Shown piece after piece: positions 16,622 to 25,374 of a stretch of 64,000 bases of DNA; the stretch's first letter is position 1, and each line of letters opens with the position of its first letter. The position numbers were made by a program, and so were the translations under genes. The notes beneath the pieces were generated by a model that saw nothing but the letters and a program-made list of their open reading frames with translations, did not search any database and was not told the DNA's origin. The stretch covers positions 62,001 to 126,000 of the forward strand of contig NZ_RBZV01000011.1 in the NCBI RefSeq assembly GCF_003628145.1, in the 5' to 3' direction. This DNA comes from Trinickia fusca. GTDB lineage: Bacteria; Pseudomonadota; Gammaproteobacteria; Burkholderiales; Burkholderiaceae.

Positions 16622-18043
16622 ATGAGCAGACTAATCGTGGTGTCGAACCGCGTTGCGCCGACGCAGGAGGGCAGTCCGGCTGCCGGAGGGCTTGCCATAG
16701 GCGTGCTGGACGCTTTGAAGGAGACGGGCGGCGTCTGGTTCGGGTGGAACGGCGAGATCGTCGGGCACGCGCAGCCACCCTCGATCGAGAAGCAGGGCAG
16801 CGTGACCTACGCGACCGTCGGCTTGACGCGGCGCGATTATGATCAGTACTACCGAGGATTCTCGAACGCCACGTTATGGCCGACGTTCCACTATCGCACC
16901 GATCTGTCGCGCTACGATCGTCAGGAGTACGCCGGCTATCTGCGCGTGAACGTATCGTTCGCCAAGCAATTGGCTGCGATGCTGGAGCCTGGCGACATGA
17001 TCTGGGTGCACGACTATCACCTGCTGCCGTTCGCGTGCGCGCTGCGCAATCTCGGCGTGACCAACCCCATCGGATTCTTCCTGCATATTCCGTTTCCGGT
17101 GCCCGAGATGCTGCGCACGGTGCCGCCGCACGAAGAGCTCGTCAAATGCCTGTGCAGCTATGACCTCGTCGGGTTTCAAACCGAGTCCGACCGTCAGTCG
17201 TTCGTCGACTACGTCGAACGCGGGGGCTTTGGGAGCGTCAGCGAAGACGGCATGATGCAGGCGTTCGGCCGTGTTCTGAAGGTGGGCGCCTATCCGATCG
17301 GCATCTATCCCGATGCGGTCGCGCAGGCGGCCGAGCAGTACGCTCATCGCAAGCCTGTTTTGGCGCTGCGCGATGCGACACGCGGGCGCCAACTCATCAT
17401 GAGCGTCGATCGGCTCGATTACTCGAAGGGGCTCGTCGAGCGCTTCCAGGCGTTCGAGCGGTTGCTGCTTCATTCGCCCGGCTTGCACGGACGGGTCTCG
17501 CTCGTCCAGATTGCTCCGCCGACACGCTCGGACGTGCAGACCTATCAGCGCATCCGTCAGACGCTCGAAGGCGAAGCAGGACGTATCAACGGCCGTTTCG
17601 CGCAGCTCGACTGGACGCCCATTCAATACCTGAACCGCAATTACGAGCGCAATCTGCTGATGTCGTTGTTCAGGCTTGCTCAGGTCGGTTACGTGACGCC
17701 GCTGCGCGACGGCATGAATCTCGTTGCCAAGGAATACGTCGCATCGCAGGACCCGAGCGACCCGGGTGTGCTGGTGCTGTCGCAGTTCGCGGGCGCCGCC
17801 GAGCAACTGCCCGGTGCACTCGTCGTCAATCCGTTCGATCTGACACAGATGGCCGATGCGCTCGCGCGTGCGCTGGCGATGCCGCTCAAGGAGCGTCAGG
17901 CGCGGTATGCCGACATGATGGCGAGGCTGCGGGCGAACGATCTGTCGACGTGGCGCGACGCATTCCTCGACGATTTGCGTCACGTCGCCACGGCAGCCTC
18001 CGTGACGCGCAAGGCCGTCAAGCTTGCCGATATTGCGGCGTAA
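16622..18043 (+). CDS. otsA: Trehalose-6-phosphate synthase (GT20)
   Basis: Condenses UDP-glucose with glucose-6-phosphate to trehalose-6-phosphate in osmotic, heat and desiccation tolerance. The 473 aa start at MSRLIVVSNRVA (ATG 16622), the family N-terminus. Recognisable features are the N-loop (AGGLAIGV), the YYRGFSNATLWPTFHY segment, WVHDYHLLPFA, SVDRLDYSKGL and the nucleotide-sugar site TPLRDGMNLVAKEYVA. An upstream frame extends to 16490 but runs through the promoter and is not used. No otsB phosphatase gene is adjacent. A near-consensus sigma-54 promoter precedes it. Confidence 0.96.
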   Translation: MSRLIVVSNRVAPTQEGSPAAGGLAIGVLDALKETGGVWFGWNGEIVGHAQPPSIEKQGSVTYATVGLTRRDYDQYYRGFSNATLWPTFHYRTDLSRYDRQEYAGYLRVNVSFAKQLAAMLEPGDMIWVHDYHLLPFACALRNLGVTNPIGFFLHIPFPVPEMLRTVPPHEELVKCLCSYDLVGFQTESDRQSFVDYVERGGFGSVSEDGMMQAFGRVLKVGAYPIGIYPDAVAQAAEQYAHRKPVLALRDATRGRQLIMSVDRLDYSKGLVERFQAFERLLLHSPGLHGRVSLVQIAPPTRSDVQTYQRIRQTLEGEAGRINGRFAQLDWTPIQYLNRNYERNLLMSLFRLAQVGYVTPLRDGMNLVAKEYVASQDPSDPGVLVLSQFAGAAEQLPGALVVNPFDLTQMADALARALAMPLKERQARYADMMARLRANDLSTWRDAFLDDLRHVATAASVTRKAVKLADIAA

Positions 18044-18092
18044 GCGGCAGGGTCGGCAGGTAATCAGTCCGCAGCGGCTCGCGTGATGTCCG

Positions 18093-19586
18093 TTATGGCT
18101 GGCGCCGCAACGGTGCCGGCGGCACCTTGAGCAGGTTGCGGTACTTGGCGACCGTGCGGCGGGCAACGATCATGCCGTCTTGCGAGAGCCGCTGCGCGAG
18201 GCTCACATCCGACAGCGGATGGCGTGGGTCTTCCTGCTCGATCATCTCCTTGATCAACGCGCGCACGGCCGCGGCCGAGCAGCGCCCACCCGTTTCGGTC
18301 GCGAGTTCGCGCGGGAAGAAGTGGCGGAACTCGAAGATGCCGCGCGGCGTGGCCATGTACTTGTTGCCCGAGGCGCGCGAGATGGTCGATTCGTGCAGGC
18401 CGAGCTCATCGGCCAGCTGGCTCAGCACGAGCGGTTTCAGCGCGATCTCGCCGTAGTCGAAGAACGCCTTCTGATACGACACGATGCATTGGGCGACACG
18501 CTGGATCGTCGTGAAGCGTTGCGCACAATTGCGCAGCAGCCAGCGCGCTTCCTGCAACTGTTGCGCGAGCGGTGAGCCGCTTCGGCCCGCCGATTGCGAG
18601 AACAGCTCTACGTAGACGCGATGGATGCGCGCACGCGGCAACACGGCCGGATTGATCGTCGCGACCCAGCGCTGCTTCTCGCGGCGCACGATCACATCGG
18701 GGATCACATAGTTGTCGTCGACGCGCGCATAGTGTTGGCCTGGCTTCGGATCGAGCTTGCGCACGAGTGCGCAGGCCGTACGCAGCGCCTGTGCCGAACA
18801 GCTGAGCTGCTTCTGCAATTCGGCATGCTCGCGGCGCGCGAGGCGCTCGAGATGGTGCTCGACGATCTCGAGCGCGAAGGCGCGTCCCGGGGTGTCGGCA
18901 GGCAGCGCATCGAGTTGCAGGCTCAGGCATTCGGACAACGAACGGGCGCCGACGCCGGGTCGATCGAGCGTCTGCACGAGCCGCAACGCCACGCGCAGCT
19001 CCGCTTCGGTCAGCGGCGGAGCGGTCGGGAACGCCGTGGCAAGGTCGGCCAGCGATTCGCGCAGATAGCCGTCGTCTTCCAGCGTTTCGATGACGATCTG
19101 AGCAGCCGCGCGGTCGCGCTCGCCGAGCGGATACAAGTGCAGCAGATCGAGCAGATGCTCGTGCATCGTCGGTTGCGAATGGGCCCAGGCACCCGGGTCG
19201 ACGTCGTCGCCATCGCCGTGATGGCGCGGGGCGGTGTGCGTCGACCAGTCCTGGGCGAAATCTCCGGGTGCGTCGTCGCCGACGGTGGCCGGCGCGGTAT
19301 CGGCGCCGGCCAGGTTGTCGTAGCGGTCCGTCGGCTCGGCCATGGCGGGAGGCGCGACGTCGCCTCCCGCATCGATCGTTGCGTGCGATTCATGCGCGCC
19401 GTTTACGGTGGCCGCCGGATCTTCCGTCAGCGGCTCGTCGGGTTCGAGGAACGGATTGGTGTCGAGGGCCTGCCGCAACTCGCGCTCGAACTCCAGCGAC
19501 GACAACTGCAGCAGCCGCACCGATTGCTGAAGCCGAGGCGTCAGTGCGACGTGTTGTTTGTTGCGCAGTTCCAGAGTGGGTGGCAT
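18093..19586 (-). CDS. rpoN: RNA polymerase sigma-54 factor
   Basis: Alternative sigma factor recognising -24/-12 promoters. The 497 aa have the N-terminal activator-interacting region I (RLQQSVRLLQLSSLEFEREL), an acidic linker region II (about 50-150), the core-binding domain and C-terminal DNA-binding elements with the RpoN box ARRTVAKYRN about 20 residues from the end. The usual betaproteobacterial rpoN lies in an lptB-rpoN-hpf-ptsN cluster; none of those genes is here, so this may be a second copy. It converges on otsA with about 50 bases between the stops. Confidence 0.94.
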   Translation of the reverse strand: MPPTLELRNKQHVALTPRLQQSVRLLQLSSLEFERELRQALDTNPFLEPDEPLTEDPAATVNGAHESHATIDAGGDVAPPAMAEPTDRYDNLAGADTAPATVGDDAPGDFAQDWSTHTAPRHHGDGDDVDPGAWAHSQPTMHEHLLDLLHLYPLGERDRAAAQIVIETLEDDGYLRESLADLATAFPTAPPLTEAELRVALRLVQTLDRPGVGARSLSECLSLQLDALPADTPGRAFALEIVEHHLERLARREHAELQKQLSCSAQALRTACALVRKLDPKPGQHYARVDDNYVIPDVIVRREKQRWVATINPAVLPRARIHRVYVELFSQSAGRSGSPLAQQLQEARWLLRNCAQRFTTIQRVAQCIVSYQKAFFDYGEIALKPLVLSQLADELGLHESTISRASGNKYMATPRGIFEFRHFFPRELATETGGRCSAAAVRALIKEMIEQEDPRHPLSDVSLAQRLSQDGMIVARRTVAKYRNLLKVPPAPLRRQP

Positions 19587-19730
19587 GGCGGTTGTCCTGG
19601 GAAGTCAGTTTCCCGTTTGTTTAAGCAACCGTCATACCAGTCGCTGCCATTTGCGTGTCGAATACGTTCTTGGCCCATTGTCTGCTGGTCGGCGCAAGGC
19701 AATGCGCGGCATGTTTTACAGGGTGCAGTG

Positions 19731-19773
19731 CAAAAAACGCGGGGTCGCGCAGAAAGCAGGGAGCGACCCCGCG
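19731..19773 (-). terminator. Intrinsic terminator of the 20943-19864 operon
   Basis: Perfect 11-bp GC-rich stem (19738-19748 with 19763-19773) and a 14-base loop. On the minus strand a run of six T follows (complement of 19732-19737). It lies about 90 bases past the stop of the four-helix-bundle gene. Confidence 0.85.
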
Positions 19774-19863
19774 TGCGGCACGGTCCGCGTGTTGCAACTG
19801 GGGGAAGCACCTTACCGGAGGAGGGGGAGCGCGGCTGCGTTCACGGTCACCCCATTCGTTATC

Positions 19864-20319
19864 CTAATGATTGAGCGGGAGCGTGTAACGCACGCGCAAC
19901 TCGTCGAGCCGCGCGTGGTTGTACAGCACGCCGCGATATTGACGCTCGACGATGAGCCGCACATCGGCCGGCAAGTCTTCGTCGAGCGCCTCACGGTAGT
20001 GCTTGCGAGCGAGCTCCTCGCCCTTTGTGCGTTCTTCGATGATCTCGCGGTCGTCGCGCGCCGCGAACACCGTGCGCAAGTCGAGCCAGCCGCGATGCAG
20101 CGCGCCCGTGAGCGTACCGTGCGTATGCGGTCGTCCGCCCAGGCGAGCGACGATGTCACCCAGTTCGAGCGCATCGTGCGAGCAGTCATTCGCCCGGCTC
20201 GTGAACAGCGGCCTGAGCTGCCGGCTGAGCGTCTCGCCGGCTGCTTTGCGAAAGTCGCGCTCACTATCCTTCGACGTTTCCGCGAGGTCGTTGAGTACTG
20301 CAATCAACCGGCTTCCCAT
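19864..20319 (-). CDS. PA2169-family four-helix-bundle protein (DUF2383)
   Basis: 151-aa cytoplasmic helical protein of the ferritin-like DUF2383 family. Function is not established; members are often found near stress genes. Features include the N-terminal helix VLNDLAETSKDSERDF, the LGGRPHTHGTLTGALHRGWLDLR core with conserved His and Gly, and ALDEDLPADVRLIVERQY before the last helix. It is the second gene of a two-gene operon, 36 bases after the glycine-zipper gene, with a strong terminator beyond. Confidence 0.85.
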   Translation of the reverse strand: MGSRLIAVLNDLAETSKDSERDFRKAAGETLSRQLRPLFTSRANDCSHDALELGDIVARLGGRPHTHGTLTGALHRGWLDLRTVFAARDDREIIEERTKGEELARKHYREALDEDLPADVRLIVERQYRGVLYNHARLDELRVRYTLPLNH

Positions 20320-20355
20320 TCCAGCTCCTCAATGTCCTCGATGCGCGGGTCACCG

Positions 20356-20943
20356 TCAGGCTTCGCGCTGATTGACCTCGAGCGGCACGGGCGGCGTGGT
20401 CGGATCGAAGTCGGCCCAGCGACCTTGCTGCCAGCGTCCGTTCGCCCGCTCGATGGCTTGACCCCCGGCGTGCGCGAGCACCTGTGCCGCGCGCAATTGG
20501 TTGTCGGGCGACACATGCACGGCCACGAGCACACCCGAATCGCGCGTTTCGCGGTGAACGGCGTGTTGCGCGACCTCGCTCACGCTCGGCGACGTGCTCA
20601 TGCGTCTGTGCACGGTGGCACCCAGCATGGCCCCGACGTAGGCGCCCACGCCCGCTGCGGCAATGGCGACGACGACGGAACTCGATGTTGCGGCAAACAC
20701 GGCGACGCCGACCACGGCGCCGGCCACTGCACCGACGATCGCTCCGCGACCGGGATGTTTGACGGGATTGAGCACGAACGGCGCGGCATGCAGGCTGTCG
20801 GCTGCCACATGTGCGTGTTGCCCGCGCGGGTTCACGAAAAACAGGGTGACGTCTTCCTCGATGAAGCCTTCGGCGAACAACTGCCGGGCGCCGGCTTCGG
20901 CAGCGGAGAACGTGGTGAAGCGTCCTGCGACGATCAGTGACAT
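20356..20943 (-). CDS. Glycine-zipper-type membrane protein
   Basis: 195-aa protein. The N-terminal about 60 residues are soluble and resemble a stress-type alpha/beta fold (IVAGRFTTFSAAEAGARQLFAEGF). A central 80-125 stretch is Gly/Ala/Val-rich with small-residue spacing (RGAIVGAVAGAVVGVAVFA, GVGAYVGAMLGA), typical of glycine zippers that insert in membranes. The hydrophilic C-terminal region (VLVAVHVSPDNQLRAAQVL) resembles a second ferredoxin-like unit. It is the first gene of the operon with the DUF2383 protein and has an AAGGAG site before its ATG. Confidence 0.75.
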   Translation of the reverse strand: MSLIVAGRFTTFSAAEAGARQLFAEGFIEEDVTLFFVNPRGQHAHVAADSLHAAPFVLNPVKHPGRGAIVGAVAGAVVGVAVFAATSSSVVVAIAAAGVGAYVGAMLGATVHRRMSTSPSVSEVAQHAVHRETRDSGVLVAVHVSPDNQLRAAQVLAHAGGQAIERANGRWQQGRWADFDPTTPPVPLEVNQREA

Positions 20944-21177
20944 GGCGACTCCTTAACGGCTGTCTTGCGCGTAAGCCATAAGAAAGAAGCGAAGTGCCCG
21001 GGTGGCGCAGGCGGCGTCGCGCACCGCGGGCTATGCGTTGGACTGCGTTGCCGGCCGCAAGTGCGGCGCGCTGGGGTTTGTCCGGGGAAGGAAGGGGGGA
21101 GTCGGATGCGCATTACCGCGCGCGGCATGATCGATGCTTTCGGCGTGGCTGCAATGCAGCGCCACGGCTGCTGATGC

Positions 21178-22536
21178 TTATCGGATAGGGTTGGTGCGCA
21201 TGCGCAGCAGGCTTACGGCCGCCGCCACGGCAGCAAAGGCCGCGGCCGTCTCGAGGGCGATCGTCGGGCCGTGCGTGGGCGCGACCCCAAAAATCAGGGC
21301 GACGAGTGCCGCGCCGAGCGTCTGGCCGGTCAGCCGCGCGGTGCCCAGCATGCCGCTTGCACCGCCGCTGCGCTCGCGCGGCGCAGCCGACAGCATCTGC
21401 CGGTTGTTCGGCGACTGGAACATGCCGAAACCGGCGCCGCAGACGGCCATGCGCCAGGCGATGTCGGTGGCGGCCGGATGGGCGCCCATCGTGGCGAGCA
21501 GAACGAGCCCGGCCGTCAGAATGAGCAGCCCGATGCCGCCGAGCGCGCCGGCCGAATAACGGTCGGACAGCACGCCCGAGAGCGGTGCCGCGAAGACGAT
21601 CGCGAGCGGCCACGGCGTGATCAGGAAGCCGGTTTCGACCTGCGTGCGTCCGAGTGTCCCCTGAAGCAGGAACGGTAGCGAGACGAACGCGAGCATCTGC
21701 GCGCAGAACGAGCAGACCGACGTCGCGACCGACAGCGCGAACACGGGAATCCTGAGCAAATCGACGGGCAGCAGCGGCGCACGCTGCGTGAGCTGTCTGC
21801 GCACGAACACGTAGCCGACCGCGAGCACGACGAGCGCTTGGGCGAGCACATAGCCGATCGGCTCATCGTGGCCCAGGCCTTGGATCGTGAAGATCAGGAG
21901 ACCGAACACCACCGCATTCATGGCCGCGCTCAGGTAATCGTAAGGGGCATCGTGGGCGGGATTGGAGGGCAGTGCCTTCACGGCGCCCGCCACGGCGGCG
22001 ATACCGATCGGCACGTTGATCGCGAACAGCCACGGCCAGGAGGCGAGCGCGAGCACCGCCGAGGCGACGGTCGGCCCGACGGCCGAGGCGATGGCGACGA
22101 CCATCGCATTGATTGCGACGCCGCGTCCGAGCTGTGCAGGAGGATAGATGGCGCGCACGAGCGCGGTGTTCACGCTCATGATCCCGGCGGCGCCGAAGCC
22201 CTGGACCACGCGCGCGAGCGCGAGCGCGGACAGCGAGCCAGCCAGCGCACAACCGAGCGACGCCACGGTGAACAGTGCGAGCCCGGCCATGTAGACACGA
22301 CGATAGCCGATGCGATCGCCGAGCGAGGCGAGCGGCAGCAGCGAGATCGTGATCGACAATTGATAGGCGTTGACGACCCAGATCGAGCCCGCCGCGGTGG
22401 CGCGCAGATCGCGTGCGATGGTGGGGAGGGCGACGTTGGCGATGGCGCTGTCGAGCACGGCGAGCGTGATGCCGAGCGCGATCACGACGATTGCCCCGTA
22501 GCGCTGGGGAACGGGAAGGCCTTGTTCTACTTCCAT
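21178..22536 (-). CDS. MFS efflux transporter, DHA2/QacA-EmrB type
   Basis: Proton-coupled drug or metabolite exporter of the inner membrane. The 452 aa have about 14 hydrophobic segments. Motif D1 is LDSAIANVALPTIARDL near the start, motif A is GDRIGYRRVY in the TM2-3 loop, and the motif C-like region follows later (VVQGFGAAGIMSVN). I took the ATG at 22536; a TTG six codons earlier (22554) is possible and neither has a good Shine-Dalgarno. Substrate is unknown. No TetR or MarR regulator is adjacent. Confidence 0.88.
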   Translation of the reverse strand: MEVEQGLPVPQRYGAIVVIALGITLAVLDSAIANVALPTIARDLRATAAGSIWVVNAYQLSITISLLPLASLGDRIGYRRVYMAGLALFTVASLGCALAGSLSALALARVVQGFGAAGIMSVNTALVRAIYPPAQLGRGVAINAMVVAIASAVGPTVASAVLALASWPWLFAINVPIGIAAVAGAVKALPSNPAHDAPYDYLSAAMNAVVFGLLIFTIQGLGHDEPIGYVLAQALVVLAVGYVFVRRQLTQRAPLLPVDLLRIPVFALSVATSVCSFCAQMLAFVSLPFLLQGTLGRTQVETGFLITPWPLAIVFAAPLSGVLSDRYSAGALGGIGLLILTAGLVLLATMGAHPAATDIAWRMAVCGAGFGMFQSPNNRQMLSAAPRERSGGASGMLGTARLTGQTLGAALVALIFGVAPTHGPTIALETAAAFAAVAAAVSLLRMRTNPIR

Positions 22537-22712
22537 CGGGGAGATACGCGGCAAGCGAGGTAGCGGCGGATGTCTCGCATTCTAAGCGCGCAACCCTCGA
22601 GCACGCTTGTGGTGCCTGCCCGCTGGTTGTGAGCGCAACGGGTGTTCCACGCCACGCCGCGCGCGAATGCAAGCGCGCGCGGGCAGGCGTGACGTTGCTG
22701 GTGTCGCTGCCG

Positions 22713-23222
22713 TTATTTGAGCTCGTATAGGCCCGTGTACGTGGTGGAGTCGAGCTCGTTCAGATGGATCATGAAGCGCGCCACCGCGTTGGTGGTCTCG
22801 GCTGAGATCGGCAGATGAGCGACCTTCAGCGCATGCAGACGGAACAGGTAGCGATGCGGTTTGTCGCCGCGCGGCGGCGCTGCACCACCGAAGCCTTGTG
22901 TGCCGTAGTCGTTGCGCACTTGCAGCGCGCCGGCCGGCAGCAGGCTGCCGTCGGCCTTGCCCGCACCCAGCGGCAACGAGCGCGCATCGACGGGAATGTT
23001 GACGACGACCCAATGCCAGAAGCCGCTGCCCGTGGGCGCGTCGGGATCGTAGACGGTTAGCGCGAGGCTCAGCGCATCTTCGGGCGGCGCCTCCCATTGC
23101 AGCGACGGCGAGAGGCTGCCGCCATCGCCGTCGACGCCGAACGACTTGTCGTTGAATTCCTGTGCCTTGGGCATGAAGCCGTTGCTGGGAAAGTCGTCGG
23201 ACCAGACTCGGAAATCAGCCAT
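22713..23222 (-). CDS. YbhB/YbcL-family PEBP-like protein
   Basis: Phosphatidylethanolamine-binding-protein fold, cytoplasmic here because no signal peptide is present; the physiological ligand is unknown for the bacterial family. The 169 aa start at 23222 behind AAGGAGG. Family motifs are SPSLQWEAPPEDALSLALT, YDPDAPTGSGFWHWVVVNIP (the DPDAP ligand-pocket strand) and GGAAPPRGDKPHRYLFRLHAL. A secreted relative is encoded at 54542-55102. Confidence 0.9.
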   Translation of the reverse strand: MADFRVWSDDFPSNGFMPKAQEFNDKSFGVDGDGGSLSPSLQWEAPPEDALSLALTVYDPDAPTGSGFWHWVVVNIPVDARSLPLGAGKADGSLLPAGALQVRNDYGTQGFGGAAPPRGDKPHRYLFRLHALKVAHLPISAETTNAVARFMIHLNELDSTTYTGLYELK

Positions 23223-23441
23223 CGGATGCCTCCTTGTTTCGAAACGGGTTCTGCGGTGGACCTCGATGCTCCGCAAAGCGGCGAGCGAGCCGAGTGTATC
23301 ACCGGTATTGCCGCTGTTCGGCGTGCCTGCGCACCCAGCCCGTTAGCGCAAATACCGGTATGGCCGCGCAACTGTTTGGGTGCCTCACGCCTCGCTACGA
23401 TGGCCGTTTCCGTGTCCGTCACACGTCAAAGGAGTGTTCAG

Positions 23442-23774
23442 ATGAAGCGCTTTCACATCGCGTTGGCCGTCGCCGACTTGCAGGCGTCGATCGTCGACTA
23501 CAGCGAACGTCTCGGGCAACCGCCGACGGCGGTCGTGCCGGGCAAATACGCGATGTGGCGTACCGATCTGCTGAACTTCTCGATCAACGAGATGCCGTCG
23601 CGCGCGGGCGAGCTGCGTCATGTCGGCTTCGAGGACGATAGCGTCACGGGCTACAGCAGCACACGTGATGTGAACGGTATCGAGTGGGAGCGCTTTTCGA
23701 CGCGGGAACAGGATGAGCGGATCGTCGAGGCCTATGGCGTCGCCGTTTATGCGGATGCGCAGGTACGGCGCTGA
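23442..23774 (+). CDS. VOC/glyoxalase-fold protein
   Basis: 110-aa protein of the vicinal-oxygen-chelate superfamily, starting at 23442 behind AAAGGAG. The opening FHIALAVADLQASIVDYSERLG is the typical first beta-alpha unit. PGKYAMWRTDLLNFSINE and LRHVGFEDDS resemble the ArsI/CadI-like branch, but the cysteine pair that marks ArsI is not present, so a C-As lyase role is not supported. It is transcribed alone, convergent with the dehydrogenase. Confidence 0.8.
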   Translation: MKRFHIALAVADLQASIVDYSERLGQPPTAVVPGKYAMWRTDLLNFSINEMPSRAGELRHVGFEDDSVTGYSSTRDVNGIEWERFSTREQDERIVEAYGVAVYADAQVRR

Positions 23775-23843
23775 GCTGCGCCATGCGACGAGGCTGGCAC
23801 CCGCCCGGCCACGCAGGTGCGCGGCCGGGCGGGCGCTGTCGAC

Positions 23844-24770
23844 TTACTTGCCGGCGAGCTTGCGCAGACGCCAGATCAGACTCGACGTATCGAACCGACT
23901 GCCGCCGAGCTGCTGCACGTCGCCATAGAACTGGTCGACCAGCGCCGTGAGCGGCAGCGAAGCGCCGTTGCGCTTGGCCTCATCGAGGCAGAAGCCAAGA
24001 TCCTTGCGCATCCAGTCGACGGCGAAGCCGAAGTCGAACTTGTCCTCGATCATCGTCTTGCCGCGGTTGTCCATTTGCCAGCTCGCGGCGGCGCCCTTGC
24101 CGATGACTTCGAGCACACGCGGCATATCGAGTCCCGCGCGCTCCCCGAAGTTGATCGCTTCGGCGAGGCCCTGCACGACGCCGGCGATACAGATCTGATT
24201 GACCATCTTCGTGAGCTGGCCCGCGCCGACCGCGCCCACGCACGTGACGGCCACCGCGTAGTGCGCAAGCACCGTGGCTGCGCGCTCGAACGCGCCAGTA
24301 TCGTCGCTGCCGCACATGATCGTGAGCTTGCCGTTCTTTGCGCCCGCTTCACCGCCCGAGACGGGCGCGTCGATGAATGCGAGGCCGCGTCCGGCCGCGA
24401 CGGCCGCTAGCTCGCGCGCGACGTTCGCGGAAGCGGTCGTGTGATCGGCGAACGTCGTCCCTGCGGCCATACCGGCAAATGCGCCGTCTTCGCCGAGCAC
24501 GACGCTGCGCAGGTCATCATCGTTGCCGACGCAGGCCAGCACGAGCTCGGCGCCTTGCGCGGCTTCACGCGGCGTGCGGGCGGCGCGGCCGCCGTATTCG
24601 GCTACCCAGCGCTCGGCTTTCGCATAGGTGCGGTTGTAGACGACGACGTCCAGGCCCGCTTTCGCGAGGTGGCCTGCCATCGGATAGCCCATGACGCCTA
24701 GGCCCAGAAATGCGACGCGGCGCGGTGTGGCGTGGGCGGAAGGAGCGGGAGAAGACGATGCATCGCTCAC
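23844..24770 (-). CDS. NAD(P)-dependent beta-hydroxyacid dehydrogenase
   Basis: Oxidoreductase of the 3-hydroxyisobutyrate dehydrogenase / tartronate semialdehyde reductase family. The 308 aa have the Rossmann motif FLGLGVMGYPMAGHL near residue 20, the substrate-binding signature DAPVSGGEAGAKNGKLTIM and the catalytic Lys in GAGQLTKMVNQ. The helical C-terminal domain includes FDFGFAVDWMRKDLGF. The exact substrate cannot be set; no mmsA, gcl or hyi gene is adjacent. Confidence 0.9.
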   Translation of the reverse strand: MSDASSSPAPSAHATPRRVAFLGLGVMGYPMAGHLAKAGLDVVVYNRTYAKAERWVAEYGGRAARTPREAAQGAELVLACVGNDDDLRSVVLGEDGAFAGMAAGTTFADHTTASANVARELAAVAAGRGLAFIDAPVSGGEAGAKNGKLTIMCGSDDTGAFERAATVLAHYAVAVTCVGAVGAGQLTKMVNQICIAGVVQGLAEAINFGERAGLDMPRVLEVIGKGAAASWQMDNRGKTMIEDKFDFGFAVDWMRKDLGFCLDEAKRNGASLPLTALVDQFYGDVQQLGGSRFDTSSLIWRLRKLAGK

Positions 24771-24919
24771 AGCGGTTCCTTTTTGACTGAAGTGGGGTGG
24801 GGTGCGCCAATTATGTCAGCGATGCGGGTAAATCCGCAGTGGTGCGTGCGCAGGCCGGCATTCGCAGGTGCTGCATGCGTGGCTAGAATATGAGCATCAC
24901 GATGACGGCGGAGGTCATC

Positions 24920-25075
24920 ATGCTCGATTCGGTCGGTTTCATGTTGGGGCTCGCGGTGTTCGTCGGCGTCGCGCTCGCGCTGGCCACGCGTTATCAGACC
25001 GAGCATCCGTTGCACGATCTTGCGCACTGGGTCGGCGAGCATCACTGGCTCGACTGGATGCATCGGCGTCATTGA
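24920..25075 (+). CDS. Small single-TM hypothetical protein
   Basis: 51-aa protein starting at 24920, supported by a GGAGG six bases upstream; an earlier in-frame ATG at 24890 lacks such a site. One TM segment at about 5-22 (GFMLGLAVFVGVALALA) is followed by a His/Trp-rich tail (HDLAHWVGEHHWLDWMHRRH). Five His in 20 residues might bind metal or heme (inference). No known family. Confidence 0.5.
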   Translation: MLDSVGFMLGLAVFVGVALALATRYQTEHPLHDLAHWVGEHHWLDWMHRRH

Positions 25076-25374
25076 GGCCGCTTTCTTTTTCCTTTCTCCT
25101 TACCGGCGAGGCTGTTGCGGTTCGTCGGTTGCCTTACCGTGTGCACGCGCGGGGTACCTGCGTGCGCGATTACGGACTCGGAGCAGCACATCGGCTCAGG
25201 ATTTGTCGGATCATAGGGCGAGCCTGCAACAGGGGGCGGCAGTACCGCGGCGACGTTTACAATGCGCTGACTTGAAACGAATTCGCTCGTGATATGCAGC
25301 ATGCTTGCGCGCAAGGCGCGGCGGCCATCGTTTCGACGTGATCCGTCAACGAAGAATGAAGTGAACCGCTCTCT

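Noticed and set aside
23442-23774. ArsI-type C-As lyase
   Set aside because: The paired cysteines needed for arsenic binding are absent and there is no ars operon nearby.
25103-25119. GG-N10-GC sigma-54-like element upstream of yqhA
   Set aside because: The spacing fits but the -24 hexamer has two mismatches and it lies about 250 bases upstream; chance matches are expected in GC-rich DNA.
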